From Polyangiaceae bacterium (GTDB taxonomy: Bacteria; Myxococcota_A; Polyangia; Polyangiales; Polyangiaceae): DNA of 64,000 nucleotides. Made by a program: the position numbers and the translations under genes. Under the pieces are notes generated by a model. That model was not told the DNA's origin. It did not search any database and worked only from the letters and a program-made list of their open reading frames with translations. The stretch spans positions 372,001 through 436,000 of the forward strand of contig JAHBVY010000002.1 of assembly GCA_019637265.1 (NCBI GenBank), given 5' to 3'. Shown piece after piece: positions 33,952 through 42,613 of this stretch (position 1 is its first letter; every line of letters starts with the position of its first letter).

Positions 33952-35746
33952 TCGCCGCTGCCGTCCTCCGCCTCCAAGCGGAGTAGAGGCAAGCCAAGGC
34001 GAACAGCACCCAGAGCGGGCGATCCCCGGCCTTCACGTAGAAGGTCGGGGATTCGTCGTTGAGGGAGGGCGTCACGAGCAGCACCCCGGCGGGGCTTGGT
34101 TGACCCACCGCGCGGAGCTGCCCGCGCCGATCGATCCACGCGGGCAGGCCGAGGTTCACCGCGCGCACCAGATCGCGGCGCGCCTCGATCGCGCGCATCA
34201 CGCTGAGCCGGAGGTGCAGCTCGGGCTCGATGCTGCCCTCGAACCAGCCGTCGTTGGTCACGTTCACCAGCAAGTTGGGCGAGGCCTGCGCGATGCGGCG
34301 CCCCACGCCGGGCAGCGTGTCCTCGTAGCAGTTCAAGACGCCCAGGCGCGCTTCGTGGCCGCCCCGAGTCGTCACTCGCAAGAGCGCCACCTCGTCGCCC
34401 GGGATGAGCCCCCCGGCGCGATAGAACGTGCGGCGGAGCCACGGGATCGACTGACCGAAGGGCAGCGCCTCACCGAACCACAGCAGCTCGAGCTTGGCTT
34501 GTGGTAGCTGCTGATGGCCTCGCGCGTCGACCAAGGTCGCGGCGTTGTACTGACCTTCACCGCTGGGCGATTCCGTCAGTACACCGAACAATACGGGGCC
34601 GCGCACGGAGTCGCGGTGGATGGCACGCGCGCCGCGCGGCGCCTCCCCAGCGCGGTGCGGGAGCACGTATGGGTAGGCCGCCTCGGGCCAGATGCTGAGC
34701 TCGGCGCCCTGCGCCTCAGCGCCCTGCGTGAGGCGGCGGAGCCGCGCGAGGAGCCGCGCGCGCTCCTGTGGCTCCCAGCGGAGCCGCGCGTCCACCGCCG
34801 GCTGCACCAGCGCCACGCGGAGTGTTTCACTCGATGAGCTGGGTGACTCCGCCAGCGACGCCAAGCGCAGCGCGCCGTAGCCGTAGAGCGCCATCAGCCC
34901 AACCCCCCCCAAACCCACGCTCAGCAGCGTCAGGCGCCGAGATGGTGGCGCTGGAGAGGGCACCGGCGCACCGGACGACCCGGCGCCTGACGACTCGGCG
35001 CCTGACGACTCGGCGCCCGGCAACGGCGCCGAGGTGCCTCGCGACGGGGAGGTCCACGGCAGGCGCCCAGCGAGCGGCCACGCCAGGCACGCCATGAGGC
35101 CCGCCAGGAGCACGCTCACCCCCCGTTCCCCCACCACGTCAGCCAACTGGACCAGCGGCAGCCACGGCGACAAGAGCCCCGCGGGCGTCCACCCGAACAC
35201 GCTCGGCCACACGCACGCCAGAAAAATACCACACGGAAACGCAAGACGCCGGTCCCACTGGAGCCGCCGCGAGAGCAGCTCCGAGAGCACCGCGCCCACT
35301 CCGAAGCCCAAACCCTGGAACGCGGCGAGCAGCACCAGCAAAGCGGCCCCCCCCGCGAGCCCCAAGGGCGTGAAGCGATCCACCACCTGCGGCACGAAGC
35401 GCAGCCCCACGAGGCCCGCCGCGCTAGCCCACAGCCACCCCAGCAAGAACGCGCGCCGCTTCTGCGGCACGCCCACCGCATCGAGCCGCGGCGTGAGCGC
35501 CAAGAAGAGCCCCGCGAGGCCCAACAGCACGCCCAGGTGGAAGTCGACCGGCGGCGCCGTCAGCGCAAAGACAATGCCGCTGACGAGCGCCGTCACCCAC
35601 GGCAATGCCCGAGCGCTCGGAGCGCCCGCGCCGTCAGTCAGCGATCCTGACTCCGACGGCAGCCCAGCGTCATCCCGTGCGGCCGGCACAGCCCCACCCG
35701 CAGCGTCTAGCGCCGCAGCGTCGGCCTCCGGCGCGCCCGGCGTCAC
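33944..35746 (-). CDS. lnt: Apolipoprotein N-acyltransferase
   Basis: 600 residues. An N-terminal extension of about 48 residues (Ala/Gly/Asp-rich) precedes several membrane helices, then a periplasmic nitrilase domain. The Glu-Lys-Cys triad is visible: Glu in LSIWPEAAYPYVLP, Lys in PQAKLELLWFGEALPFG, Cys in LNCYEDTLPG, followed by LVNVTNDGWFEGS. It adds the third acyl chain to lipoproteins in the inner membrane, which fits the many lipoprotein genes around it. A Ser/Gly/Ala repeat (SSGAESSGAGSSGA type) forms a loop between membrane and catalytic parts. Its ATG overlaps the stop of the upstream barrel gene (ATGA). Confidence 0.93.
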   Translation of the reverse strand: MTPGAPEADAAALDAAGGAVPAARDDAGLPSESGSLTDGAGAPSARALPWVTALVSGIVFALTAPPVDFHLGVLLGLAGLFLALTPRLDAVGVPQKRRAFLLGWLWASAAGLVGLRFVPQVVDRFTPLGLAGGAALLVLLAAFQGLGFGVGAVLSELLSRRLQWDRRLAFPCGIFLACVWPSVFGWTPAGLLSPWLPLVQLADVVGERGVSVLLAGLMACLAWPLAGRLPWTSPSRGTSAPLPGAESSGAESSGAGSSGAPVPSPAPPSRRLTLLSVGLGGVGLMALYGYGALRLASLAESPSSSSETLRVALVQPAVDARLRWEPQERARLLARLRRLTQGAEAQGAELSIWPEAAYPYVLPHRAGEAPRGARAIHRDSVRGPVLFGVLTESPSGEGQYNAATLVDARGHQQLPQAKLELLWFGEALPFGQSIPWLRRTFYRAGGLIPGDEVALLRVTTRGGHEARLGVLNCYEDTLPGVGRRIAQASPNLLVNVTNDGWFEGSIEPELHLRLSVMRAIEARRDLVRAVNLGLPAWIDRRGQLRAVGQPSPAGVLLVTPSLNDESPTFYVKAGDRPLWVLFALACLYSAWRRRTAAATR

Positions 35747-36564
35747 CAGTAGAACGTCAGCCCGAGGCGCATCAGGCCGCCACCCGAGGCGTTCGTCTGC
35801 TCACCGGTGTCCGGATGCGTGAACTCGTACTCGTAGCGCGCGTCTTCATCGGTGCGCCCGCGTACGAAGCCGATGATGTCGAAGTTCAGCGCGGTCTTGC
35901 GCGCCACCCGCCACTCGAGGCCGAACCCCGCTTGCATCCCGAGGTAGCTGTAGTGCGCCTCACTGTCCGCGTCGATGGTGCCCGCGAGGCTGCGGTCACG
36001 CACCACGCGCGCGCTGCTCACCCCGAGCCCACCCAGCGCGTAGACCTGCAGCCTGTCCTTCGGGTTGATGAACAAGATCCCCGAGAAGGTGAGCGCCGTC
36101 TCCACGCGGTCGTCGCGCTGGTAGTCGCGCCCACCGATGATATCGAGCCCACCCTCCAGCGCGAAGTGCGGCAAGGGGCGGTAGCGCAGCCCCACGCCGA
36201 GCCCGGCCATGCCACGCTCCTCCTCATCGTAATACTGACGATCGTCAGCATCCCTACCCATCAACGCGGCCTGCAGGCGCAGGTTGACGCCCCACTCACG
36301 CTTCCAGCGCTTCTTCGGGGGCGCCTGCTTCTTCTTCGGGGGCGGCTGGTGGACGACCACCACTTGAGGCGGCGGGGCCTCCGCCGGCTGGTACACCACC
36401 ACGGGGGGAGGCGTCTCCGGCTCAGCCTCCGCCTCCTCTTCCACGGCCTCCTCCTCGTCGCAGAACCAAGAGGGGCAGTCCTCCGCGAGCGCGGGGGTGG
36501 AGCTCAAGAGCGGCACGCCGCACGCGAGCGCGGCGACACACAGGACAGGCAGCCGAGCGTTCAT
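35743..36564 (-). CDS. Outer-membrane beta-barrel protein
   Basis: 273 residues with a Sec signal peptide (ALACGVPLLSSTPALA). The mature N-terminus has CPSWFC, then an acidic Glu stretch and a Pro/Val/Gln-rich segment (PPPVVVYQPAEAPPPQVVVV) and a Lys patch. The rest is an 8-10-strand barrel pattern of alternating hydrophobic strands (GLGVGLRYRPLPHFALEGGLDI; ALNFDIIGFVRGRTD) ending in the aromatic FYW typical of OMPs. The Pro-rich part may cross the periplasm. It overlaps lnt by 4 bp. Function unknown; OmpA-like or porin-like barrels are possible. Confidence 0.75.
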   Translation of the reverse strand: MNARLPVLCVAALACGVPLLSSTPALAEDCPSWFCDEEEAVEEEAEAEPETPPPVVVYQPAEAPPPQVVVVHQPPPKKKQAPPKKRWKREWGVNLRLQAALMGRDADDRQYYDEEERGMAGLGVGLRYRPLPHFALEGGLDIIGGRDYQRDDRVETALTFSGILFINPKDRLQVYALGGLGVSSARVVRDRSLAGTIDADSEAHYSYLGMQAGFGLEWRVARKTALNFDIIGFVRGRTDEDARYEYEFTHPDTGEQTNASGGGLMRLGLTFYW

Positions 36565-36982
36565 GATGGCCCTTTCAGGAAGTCGAGCGAGCCACGGCTC
36601 ACCCGTCAGCCCACAGAGGGTAGCAATCCGAGTGCCAAGCGCTAGAGCGCCCCCCAGATTGCCGCTCAGCGTGAGGTGCGAAGCCGCGTGATGCCCTCTC
36701 GACGCGGCGATCCGCGAGGGTTGCAGGCCAAGCGGGACCCCACGCGCCCCCGAGGTGCCGCGCGGAGCGCCCCACTGGCGAGCCCGATCACCTGGCAGCG
36801 CTGCCCCGCATCACAGCCCAACCATGAAGGCGCGTTCACACCCCGCACGGTGGCCCCGGGGGGTGGGGAGGTTCAAACCCGTCCACAGATCAGTAGGGGC
36901 GGGTTTCAAACCCGCCCACAGACAGTAGGGGCGGGTTTCAAACCCGCCCACGTTCGGAAGCAAGTCCCCGCTGCACCATCAG
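36565..36982. other. Intergenic region with palindromic repeats
   Basis: About 418 bp between the barrel gene and the HAD gene. It contains a CTAGAGCG site (36644-36651) and the repeat block at 36864-36951. No gene of its own is seen. Confidence 0.5.
36864..36951. repeat. Three copies of a palindromic repeat (TAGGGGCGGGTTTCAAACCCGCCC type)
   Basis: Two near-identical units start at 36894 and 36926 (period 32). Each contains GGGCGGGTTT and AAACCCGCCC arms that pair almost perfectly. A diverged unit precedes them at 36864. Units are joined by ACAGACAG. This looks like the REP/MITE-like GTAGGGGCG...CGCCC families that are common between genes in many bacteria. The T-loop-like GGTTCAAACCC in the first unit is not a tRNA. 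Confidence 0.85.
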
Positions 36983-37000
36983 GTGCGCTACACGGCGCCC

Positions 37001-37852
37001 ATGCGTCCCGTCTCGGAGCTGCCCCGCGCCACCTGTCAGGCGCTCAGGGGCGTGCTGTTCGACCTCGACGACACCCTGCTCGACCATGGCCAGCTCTCGC
37101 TCCCGGCGTACCGCGCGCTGTGGGAGTTGGCTGACGCGGGGCTGATCTTGGTAGCCGTCACCGGGCGGCCGGTGAGCTGGGGTGACCTCATCGCACAGCA
37201 GTGGCCCATCCACGGCGCCGTGAGCGAGAACGGACACCTCGCGAGCGCTAGGCGACTGGAGAACCAGACAGGGGACCAGACGGGTGACGCAGGGAGCCGC
37301 CCAGCGAGACACCCAGCGACGCACCCCCTTGGGCGAGTCGTGCGCTTCGACTGGACACCGAATGAAATCCGCTCGAATCGGACAGCTCGCCTCACTGAGC
37401 TCACTCAGGAGCTGATGGCGCGCTTCCCCGAGCTCACCCCGGCGAGCGACGTCGGCGGCCGCGTGAGCGACTTCACCTTCGACATCGGGGAGCACCGGCG
37501 CGCGCCGCCCACGCTCGTCGCCGAAGCGAGCGCCGCCGCCCGCGCCCGCGGCGCGCGCACCACCGTCTCCAGCGTGCACCTGCACATCAGCTTCGACACC
37601 GATGACAAAGCGAGCGGCAGCGTGGCCTTCCTGCACCAGCTGCTCGGCATCGACTCCACCGAGGCGCTCGGTCGCTTCGCGTACATCGGTGACAGTGAGA
37701 ACGACGCCCCGTGCTTCGCCGCCTACCGCGTCACCGTCGGCGTCGCGAACCTGAGCGGCGCGCCCTCCGTGCCCCCCCGCTACCGCACCACCGCACCGCG
37801 CGGCCAAGGCTTCGCCGAACTCGCCGAGGTGCTGCTCCGAGCGCGCAGCTGA
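37001..37852 (+). CDS. HAD-superfamily hydrolase (Cof/SPP-like phosphatase)
   Basis: 283 residues from ATG 37001; a GTG at 36983 is also in frame. The motifs are complete: LFDLDDTLLDHG (catalytic Asp pair), VAVTGRPVSW (Thr, motif II), a Lys in the DKASGSVAFLHQLL segment (motif III), and YIGDSENDAPCF (motif IV). The cap between motifs II and III fits the type-IIB Cof/sucrose-phosphatase/MPGP branch. It dephosphorylates a sugar phosphate or other small metabolite; the substrate is not predictable. It carries an odd polar insert (ENQTGDQTGDAGSRPARHP) in the cap. It is convergent with the ATPase-like gene. Confidence 0.88.
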   Translation: MRPVSELPRATCQALRGVLFDLDDTLLDHGQLSLPAYRALWELADAGLILVAVTGRPVSWGDLIAQQWPIHGAVSENGHLASARRLENQTGDQTGDAGSRPARHPATHPLGRVVRFDWTPNEIRSNRTARLTELTQELMARFPELTPASDVGGRVSDFTFDIGEHRRAPPTLVAEASAAARARGARTTVSSVHLHISFDTDDKASGSVAFLHQLLGIDSTEALGRFAYIGDSENDAPCFAAYRVTVGVANLSGAPSVPPRYRTTAPRGQGFAELAEVLLRARS

Positions 37853-37934
37853 CCCAACGACTACCCGTCCAACCCCTAACCCCCCGATCGAGCCCTCTCA
37901 CCGCTCGGTCAGACAGGCTACCCAACAGCAGGCT

Positions 37935-40226
37935 TCAGCGCGAGCGGGCGCGGGCGCGCAGGACGGCGAGGCTAGTGCCCACGAGGCCGGCGAGGGGGGC
38001 GATGGCGGGGTGCAGGGCGCCCACGGTGAGGGTCGCTGCGGCGGCTACGGGCGGCACCACGGCGAGCACCACGCCGAGGCGCGCGGCGCGCCGGGAGCGC
38101 AAGGCGATGGCGATGGCGTAGGCTGCGTCGCGCACGCGGTCCGACACCAGCTGCACGTGCCACTCCGCGGTGCTGCCTCCCGCGGAGGCCAACGCGACGG
38201 ACACGTCGGCGGCGCCGAGCGCGACGTCATCGGTGGGGCTCCTCCCGAACACCACCACCTGCGCCCCCGCGTCGGATAGGCGCCGCACCTCGAGGCCACG
38301 ATCCGCCGGCGCAATTTCCGGGCGGATATGATCGATGTCCAGGGAGCGACCCAGCGCCTCGCAGGTCTCGCGCGCTTCGCCCGAGATGAGCACCGGCTCC
38401 ACCCCCGCGTCGAGCAGGTACTGCACCGCGGCGCGCGCGCCTTGGCGCAGGCCATCTTGCAGCCCCAGGAGCCCCACCAGGCGCTCCCCCTGCGCCACCA
38501 AGAGCGCCGTGCGCCCCATCGATTCGAGCGCCGTCACGCGCTCCTCCACGCTCGCCACGCTCACCCGCTCGCGAAGCATCAGCGCGCGGCTCCCCACCGC
38601 GAGCGGCTCGCCGCTGGACGCGACGCCCGTCACCCCGAGCCCCGGCAAGACCGTGACGCTGCGCACCCCGTCCGGCCGCACACCGCGCTGCCGCGCCGCG
38701 CGCAGCACCGCGACCGCCAGCGGGTGCAGCGCGCCCGCCTCGGCGCCCGCCGCGAGGCTGAGCACCCGATCCGCACGCTCTTGATCGGCACCGCGCTCCC
38801 CGAACACCTCGATGCTCGCCACCTCCGGCTCACCGAGGAGCAAGGTGCCCCGCGCGCAGAAGGCGCCCACCGTCGCCATGCCCGCGCGCTCGAAGGCCTG
38901 CGCGCTGCGATAGGCGACGCCGCTCCGAAGGCTCGCCAACACCCCCATGCCCACGTGCACCGCGCCGATCTGCGCGATGCCCGCGGTCGCCAACGCGCCG
39001 AGCACCGCCACCCCGTACACCAACCCCGCGCTCGGTGAGCCCCCCGCCACCAGCCCCGCGAGCCCCGCCACCAACGCCAAGATCGGCGCCGCCCGCTCGA
39101 CGAGCAGCCTACCTGACCTGGCGCTCGGCGCGATGAGCTCCGCCCGACGCCGCGGATCGTGGGTGAGCCGCACCCAGGCTCGATCGAGCCCCGACCAACC
39201 CACCACCGCGCGCACGCGGCCGCTCACCACCCGCGCCCCAGCCACCAGCGCCTCCGCCTCACCGCGGCGCTCCGTGTGCGAGGCGCCGAGCCAAGGCTCC
39301 ACCTCCGCCTCACCCGCGGTGATGGTCACGTCGGCGGGCACCGTCTCCCCCGCCTCGATCAAGATCTCCTCCCCGGGGTGGAGCTCACCTTGCGCGGCGA
39401 GCGACACGCCCTCCCCCGTCACGCGGTGACTGGCCGCGTCCAGCGCGCTCGCGATCTGCTCGCGCTCGGCCTCGATCGGACGCCGCGCGCGCTCGACCAA
39501 CCAAATCCCCGCCGCGACCGAGACGAGCGTCACCCCCGCCACCTCCGGCAGCACACTCTCGACGCGGCTCAGCGCGAAGCCGAGGCTCCCGAGCGCGCCC
39601 AGGGTAGGCGCCGTGAGCAAGGCGAGCGGGTGAGGCTCCGTCGCGTCACGCGAGCCAGCGAAACTCCTCAAGACGAGCGCGCCCGCGCCGACGGTGAGCA
39701 GCGTGGCGCGCAGGAACTCGAACCACATCGTGGAGCCCGCGAGCCCGAGCAAGAGCGAAAGCGAGCCCGAGACGGTCGCCACCGCCACGAGCAGCGCGGA
39801 GAGGTCGAGCGGCTCCACCACCTCGGGCAGCCCCGCGCTCGGATCGGGCGGCGCGGCGGCGTCGCCGAGCGCCTCTTCAATCAGCGCCGTGCGCTCCCCC
39901 GACCCAAGGCTGAGCTCCTCGATCGCGCCGAGCGCCCCGGCGATGCGCTGTCGCTCACCGACATCATCAGGGACCCTGCTCGTCGCGATGACGTCCTCTT
40001 GCCGGAGCGCCATCGCCTGTGTCACCTGCGAGGCGCTCCGCGCCTGGCTCGCCGCGGGTGACCTGGGTCGCGGCGCCCCGGGCTCATACGCCTCGCGGCA
40101 CGCGGCGCTGCAGAAGTAGCGGAACACCTCGCCGAAGATCGCCACCCGCGCGGCGCGCAAGGGATCCACCGGACGCCCACAGTGGTCGCAGGAGCGCGCC
40201 GGCAGCGAGGGGAAGCCAGTCGTCAC
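37935..40226 (-). CDS. Degenerate P1B-type (heavy-metal) ATPase homologue with N-terminal TRASH-like domain
   Basis: 763 residues from GTG 40226; an in-frame ATG at 40319 would overlap argF. The N-terminus has a TRASH/YHS-like metal site, CDHCG ... FCSAAC (C13, C16, C39, C43). The P-type ATPase layout is kept, with membrane pairs, an actuator-like region, GALHPLAVAV (the P1B HP motif) and a C-terminal membrane pair. The catalytic residues are replaced: the DKTGT phosphorylation site reads CARGT (Cys 457 for Asp), the TGES region reads WLGASHTER, CPC reads ALATAG, and GDGxND reads GRSPTD. It is probably not a pump; perhaps a metal sensor or scaffold. It starts 26 bp after argF, as third gene of argD-argF. 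Confidence 0.8.
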   Translation of the reverse strand: MTTGFPSLPARSCDHCGRPVDPLRAARVAIFGEVFRYFCSAACREAYEPGAPRPRSPAASQARSASQVTQAMALRQEDVIATSRVPDDVGERQRIAGALGAIEELSLGSGERTALIEEALGDAAAPPDPSAGLPEVVEPLDLSALLVAVATVSGSLSLLLGLAGSTMWFEFLRATLLTVGAGALVLRSFAGSRDATEPHPLALLTAPTLGALGSLGFALSRVESVLPEVAGVTLVSVAAGIWLVERARRPIEAEREQIASALDAASHRVTGEGVSLAAQGELHPGEEILIEAGETVPADVTITAGEAEVEPWLGASHTERRGEAEALVAGARVVSGRVRAVVGWSGLDRAWVRLTHDPRRRAELIAPSARSGRLLVERAAPILALVAGLAGLVAGGSPSAGLVYGVAVLGALATAGIAQIGAVHVGMGVLASLRSGVAYRSAQAFERAGMATVGAFCARGTLLLGEPEVASIEVFGERGADQERADRVLSLAAGAEAGALHPLAVAVLRAARQRGVRPDGVRSVTVLPGLGVTGVASSGEPLAVGSRALMLRERVSVASVEERVTALESMGRTALLVAQGERLVGLLGLQDGLRQGARAAVQYLLDAGVEPVLISGEARETCEALGRSLDIDHIRPEIAPADRGLEVRRLSDAGAQVVVFGRSPTDDVALGAADVSVALASAGGSTAEWHVQLVSDRVRDAAYAIAIALRSRRAARLGVVLAVVPPVAAAATLTVGALHPAIAPLAGLVGTSLAVLRARARSR

Positions 40227-40252
40227 TTGCCCGCGGCTCCCAAGCGGTGTGG

Positions 40253-41236
40253 TCAAGGGGCGAAGGCCCACTCGAGGAGCGCCTTCGCCGTGTGGAGCCT
40301 GGCCTCCGCCTCGTCCCACACGAGGCTCTGCGGCCCCTCCAAGACCTCCTCGCTGATCTCCTCGCCGCGATGCGCAGGCAGGCAGTGGAGCACCACGGCG
40401 CGCGGATCCGCGAGGCCGAGCAGCCGCGCGTCCAGCTGATAACCCTCGAACGCCGCGAGGCGCGCCGCCTGCTCCGCCTCTTGGCCCATGCTGGTGAACA
40501 CGTCCGTGACCAACACGTGGGCGCCGCGCGCCGCCGCCTCTGGATCACGCGTGAGCTGCACCTGCCCGCCGCGCTCGCGAGCCTTCGTCAACACCTCTGA
40601 CGAAGGCTCGTAGCCCTCGGGGCACGCCAAGGTGAGGTCGAGGCCGAGCAGCCCAGCCGCCTCGATCCAGCTGGCGGCGACGTTGTTGCCGTCGCCCAGC
40701 CAACAGTACCTGAGCGCCGTGAGCGGCAACGGCTCGGCCGCGCCCTGTGCGCTCGTGCCCCGTGCGCTCGCGCCCTGCGAGCCCTGCAAACCCTGCGCGC
40801 CGCTGAAATGCCTACGCACCGTCTGCAAATCCGCGAGGATTTGCATCGGGTGCCCGTCGTCCGTCAGGGCGTTCAACACGGGCACGCTAGAGTAGCGCGC
40901 CATCTCGTCGAACTCCGCCTGACTGAAGGTGCGGAAGGTGATGGCGTGCGCCATGCGGCTCAAGACGCGCGCCGTGTCGCGGATCGGCTCACCGCGCCCC
41001 AGCTGCGAGCCGCTGCTCGTGATCACCAAGGGGTGCCCGCCGAGCTCCGCCACCGCCACCTCGAGCGACACCCGCGTGCGGGTGCTCGCCTTCTGGAACA
41101 CCAGCGCCACGCTCTTGCCCTGAAGCGGCCTTGGGTGCGCCGCCTGACCACGCAGCTCGAGCAGGCGATCGGCGGCGTCGAGCAGCCGCTCGATACCGCC
41201 CGGCCCCAAATCCGCCAGCTCCTTGAAGTGCCTCAC
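40253..41236 (-). CDS. argF: Ornithine carbamoyltransferase
   Basis: 327 residues with all key motifs: FQKASTRTRVSLEVAVAELGG (carbamoyl phosphate), the HPMQILADLQT motif (HPxQ), LGDGNNVAASW, DVFTSMGQE (the ornithine-specific SMG loop) and VVLHCLPAHRGEEI. A short Gly/Ser/Ala/Gln insert (GLQGSQGASARGTSAQGAAE) interrupts the middle and is probably a surface loop. It makes citrulline from ornithine and carbamoyl phosphate. Its ATG overlaps the argD stop by 4 bp. The P-type ATPase homologue follows 26 bp later. Confidence 0.95.
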   Translation of the reverse strand: MRHFKELADLGPGGIERLLDAADRLLELRGQAAHPRPLQGKSVALVFQKASTRTRVSLEVAVAELGGHPLVITSSGSQLGRGEPIRDTARVLSRMAHAITFRTFSQAEFDEMARYSSVPVLNALTDDGHPMQILADLQTVRRHFSGAQGLQGSQGASARGTSAQGAAEPLPLTALRYCWLGDGNNVAASWIEAAGLLGLDLTLACPEGYEPSSEVLTKARERGGQVQLTRDPEAAARGAHVLVTDVFTSMGQEAEQAARLAAFEGYQLDARLLGLADPRAVVLHCLPAHRGEEISEEVLEGPQSLVWDEAEARLHTAKALLEWAFAP

Positions 41237-42459
41237 GCCATCTCTCCCAGCACGCGATCCATCACCTCCAGCGCCTCGCTGAGCAGCGCGCGCTCGATGT
41301 TGAGCGGCGGCGTCACCCGCAGCGCGACGCCGCCCGCCAAGGTGACGAGCACCCCCGCCGCGCGCAGGCGCTTCATCGCGTCCTGCGCGAGCTCCGGCGT
41401 CTTCATCACCAGCGCCTGCAGGAGCCCCACGCCGCGCGCGAGCCGAACCACGCTCGAGTGGCGCGTCGCCAGGCCCTGGAGCGCCTCCGCGAGGTACGCG
41501 CCCTCCGTCCGGGCGCGCGCGATCAGATCCGAAGCCTCGATCTCATCGAGCACCGCGCCCGCCGCGGCCGAGGCGAGCGGCCCGCCGCCGAAGGTGCTGC
41601 CGTGGCTGCCCGGCGGCAGCGCCGCGCTCAATTCCGCACGGCAAAGCATCGCGCCGATCGGCACCCCGCCGCCGAGCCCCTTGGCGAGCGCCAGCGCGTC
41701 CGGCGCCACGCCGAAGTGCTGGAAGCCGAGGAAGCTGCCGAGGCGCCCCACGCCCGTCTGCACCTCGTCCGCCAACAGCAGCACCCCGGCGCGGGTGGTC
41801 AGCTCACGGAGCCCCTCGAGGAAGCCCGGCGGCGCCGGTAGTACGCCACCCTCACCTTGTAGCGCCTCCACGATCACGGCGCACACGTCGCTCGAGAGCG
41901 CCTCCTTCACCCGCTCGAGGTCGCCGTAGGGCAGGTGGGTGGTGGGCGACAGCGGACCGAAGCCCTCGCGGTAGCTCGGCTGCCCGGTGGCGGCGAGCGC
42001 CCCCAAGGTGCGGCCGTGGAACGCGTGCTCGAAGGCGATCACCCGCACCCGGTCAGGTTGCCCCGTGGAATAGAAGTGGCGCCGCGCGAGCTTCAGCATC
42101 GACTCCACCGCCTCGGTCCCGCTGCTGCAGAAGAACGCGCGGCTCATCCCGGTGAGCGCGCACAGGCGCTCCGCGAGGCGGATGTTCGGCTCGTTGAAGT
42201 AGTAGTTCGAGAGGTGCAGCAGCCGCCCCGCCTGCTCGCTGATGGCGCGCGTGAGGCGCGGGTGGGCGTGCCCCAGGGCGCTCACCGCGATCCCCGCGTA
42301 GAGGTCGATGTAGCGCTTGCCCTCCAGATCAAACAGCTCGGCTCCCTGACCGTAACTGAACACGATCTCGGGTTGGCGATAGTTCGGGTAGAGGGAGCGC
42401 CCGGCGGCTTGCACCAGCTCCTGGGTGCTCGTCACGCTGCCCTTCAGGGTGTCGTTCAT
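41233..42459 (-). CDS. argD: Acetylornithine aminotransferase
   Basis: 408 residues, class-III PLP aminotransferase. Visible landmarks are LYAGIAVSALGHAHPRLT, FFCSSGTEAVESMLKLARRH, AFEHAFHGRTLGALAATGQ, LLLADEVQTGVGRLG, and the PLP Lys in ALAKGLGGGVPIGAM. It converts N-acetylglutamate semialdehyde to N-acetylornithine. First gene of argD-argF-ATPase-like, with an ATGA overlap into argF. Direct repeats lie just upstream (42507-42613). Confidence 0.94.
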   Translation of the reverse strand: MNDTLKGSVTSTQELVQAAGRSLYPNYRQPEIVFSYGQGAELFDLEGKRYIDLYAGIAVSALGHAHPRLTRAISEQAGRLLHLSNYYFNEPNIRLAERLCALTGMSRAFFCSSGTEAVESMLKLARRHFYSTGQPDRVRVIAFEHAFHGRTLGALAATGQPSYREGFGPLSPTTHLPYGDLERVKEALSSDVCAVIVEALQGEGGVLPAPPGFLEGLRELTTRAGVLLLADEVQTGVGRLGSFLGFQHFGVAPDALALAKGLGGGVPIGAMLCRAELSAALPPGSHGSTFGGGPLASAAAGAVLDEIEASDLIARARTEGAYLAEALQGLATRHSSVVRLARGVGLLQALVMKTPELAQDAMKRLRAAGVLVTLAGGVALRVTPPLNIERALLSEALEVMDRVLGEMA

Positions 42460-42506
42460 GGCGGGCCACGCATACCAAAGGGGGCGCTCCCGGGCCAGCC
42501 GCGGCC

Positions 42507-42613
42507 CCGTGAAGTGCAGTCGGAGACGCCGTGGAGGGCCCCGTGAAGTGCAGCCAGAGGCGTCGTGAAGGGCGCCGTGAAATGCAGTCAGGGCGCCGTG
42601 AAGTGCACTTCAG
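42507..42613. repeat. CCGTGAAGTGCAG repeats upstream of argD
   Basis: CCGTGAAGTGCAG-like cores start at 42507, 42541, 42575 and 42596 (the third is CCGTGAAATGCAG, the fourth CCGTGAAGTGCAC). Weaker half units lie between the first three (CCGTGGAGG 42529, TCGTGAAGG 42563), giving alternating 22/12-base spacing. The block lies between the argD start (42459) and the C45 stop (42610). It could be an operator array or a neutral minisatellite. Confidence 0.7.

Noticed and set aside
36866..36890. T-loop-like GGTTCAAACCC suggesting a tRNA
   Set aside because: No acceptor, D or anticodon arms upstream; the same sequence recurs as part of the palindromic repeat.
38850..38870. Sequencing frameshift as cause of the missing DKTGT
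   Set aside because: The surrounding motif aligns in frame on both sides and three other catalytic motifs are also changed.
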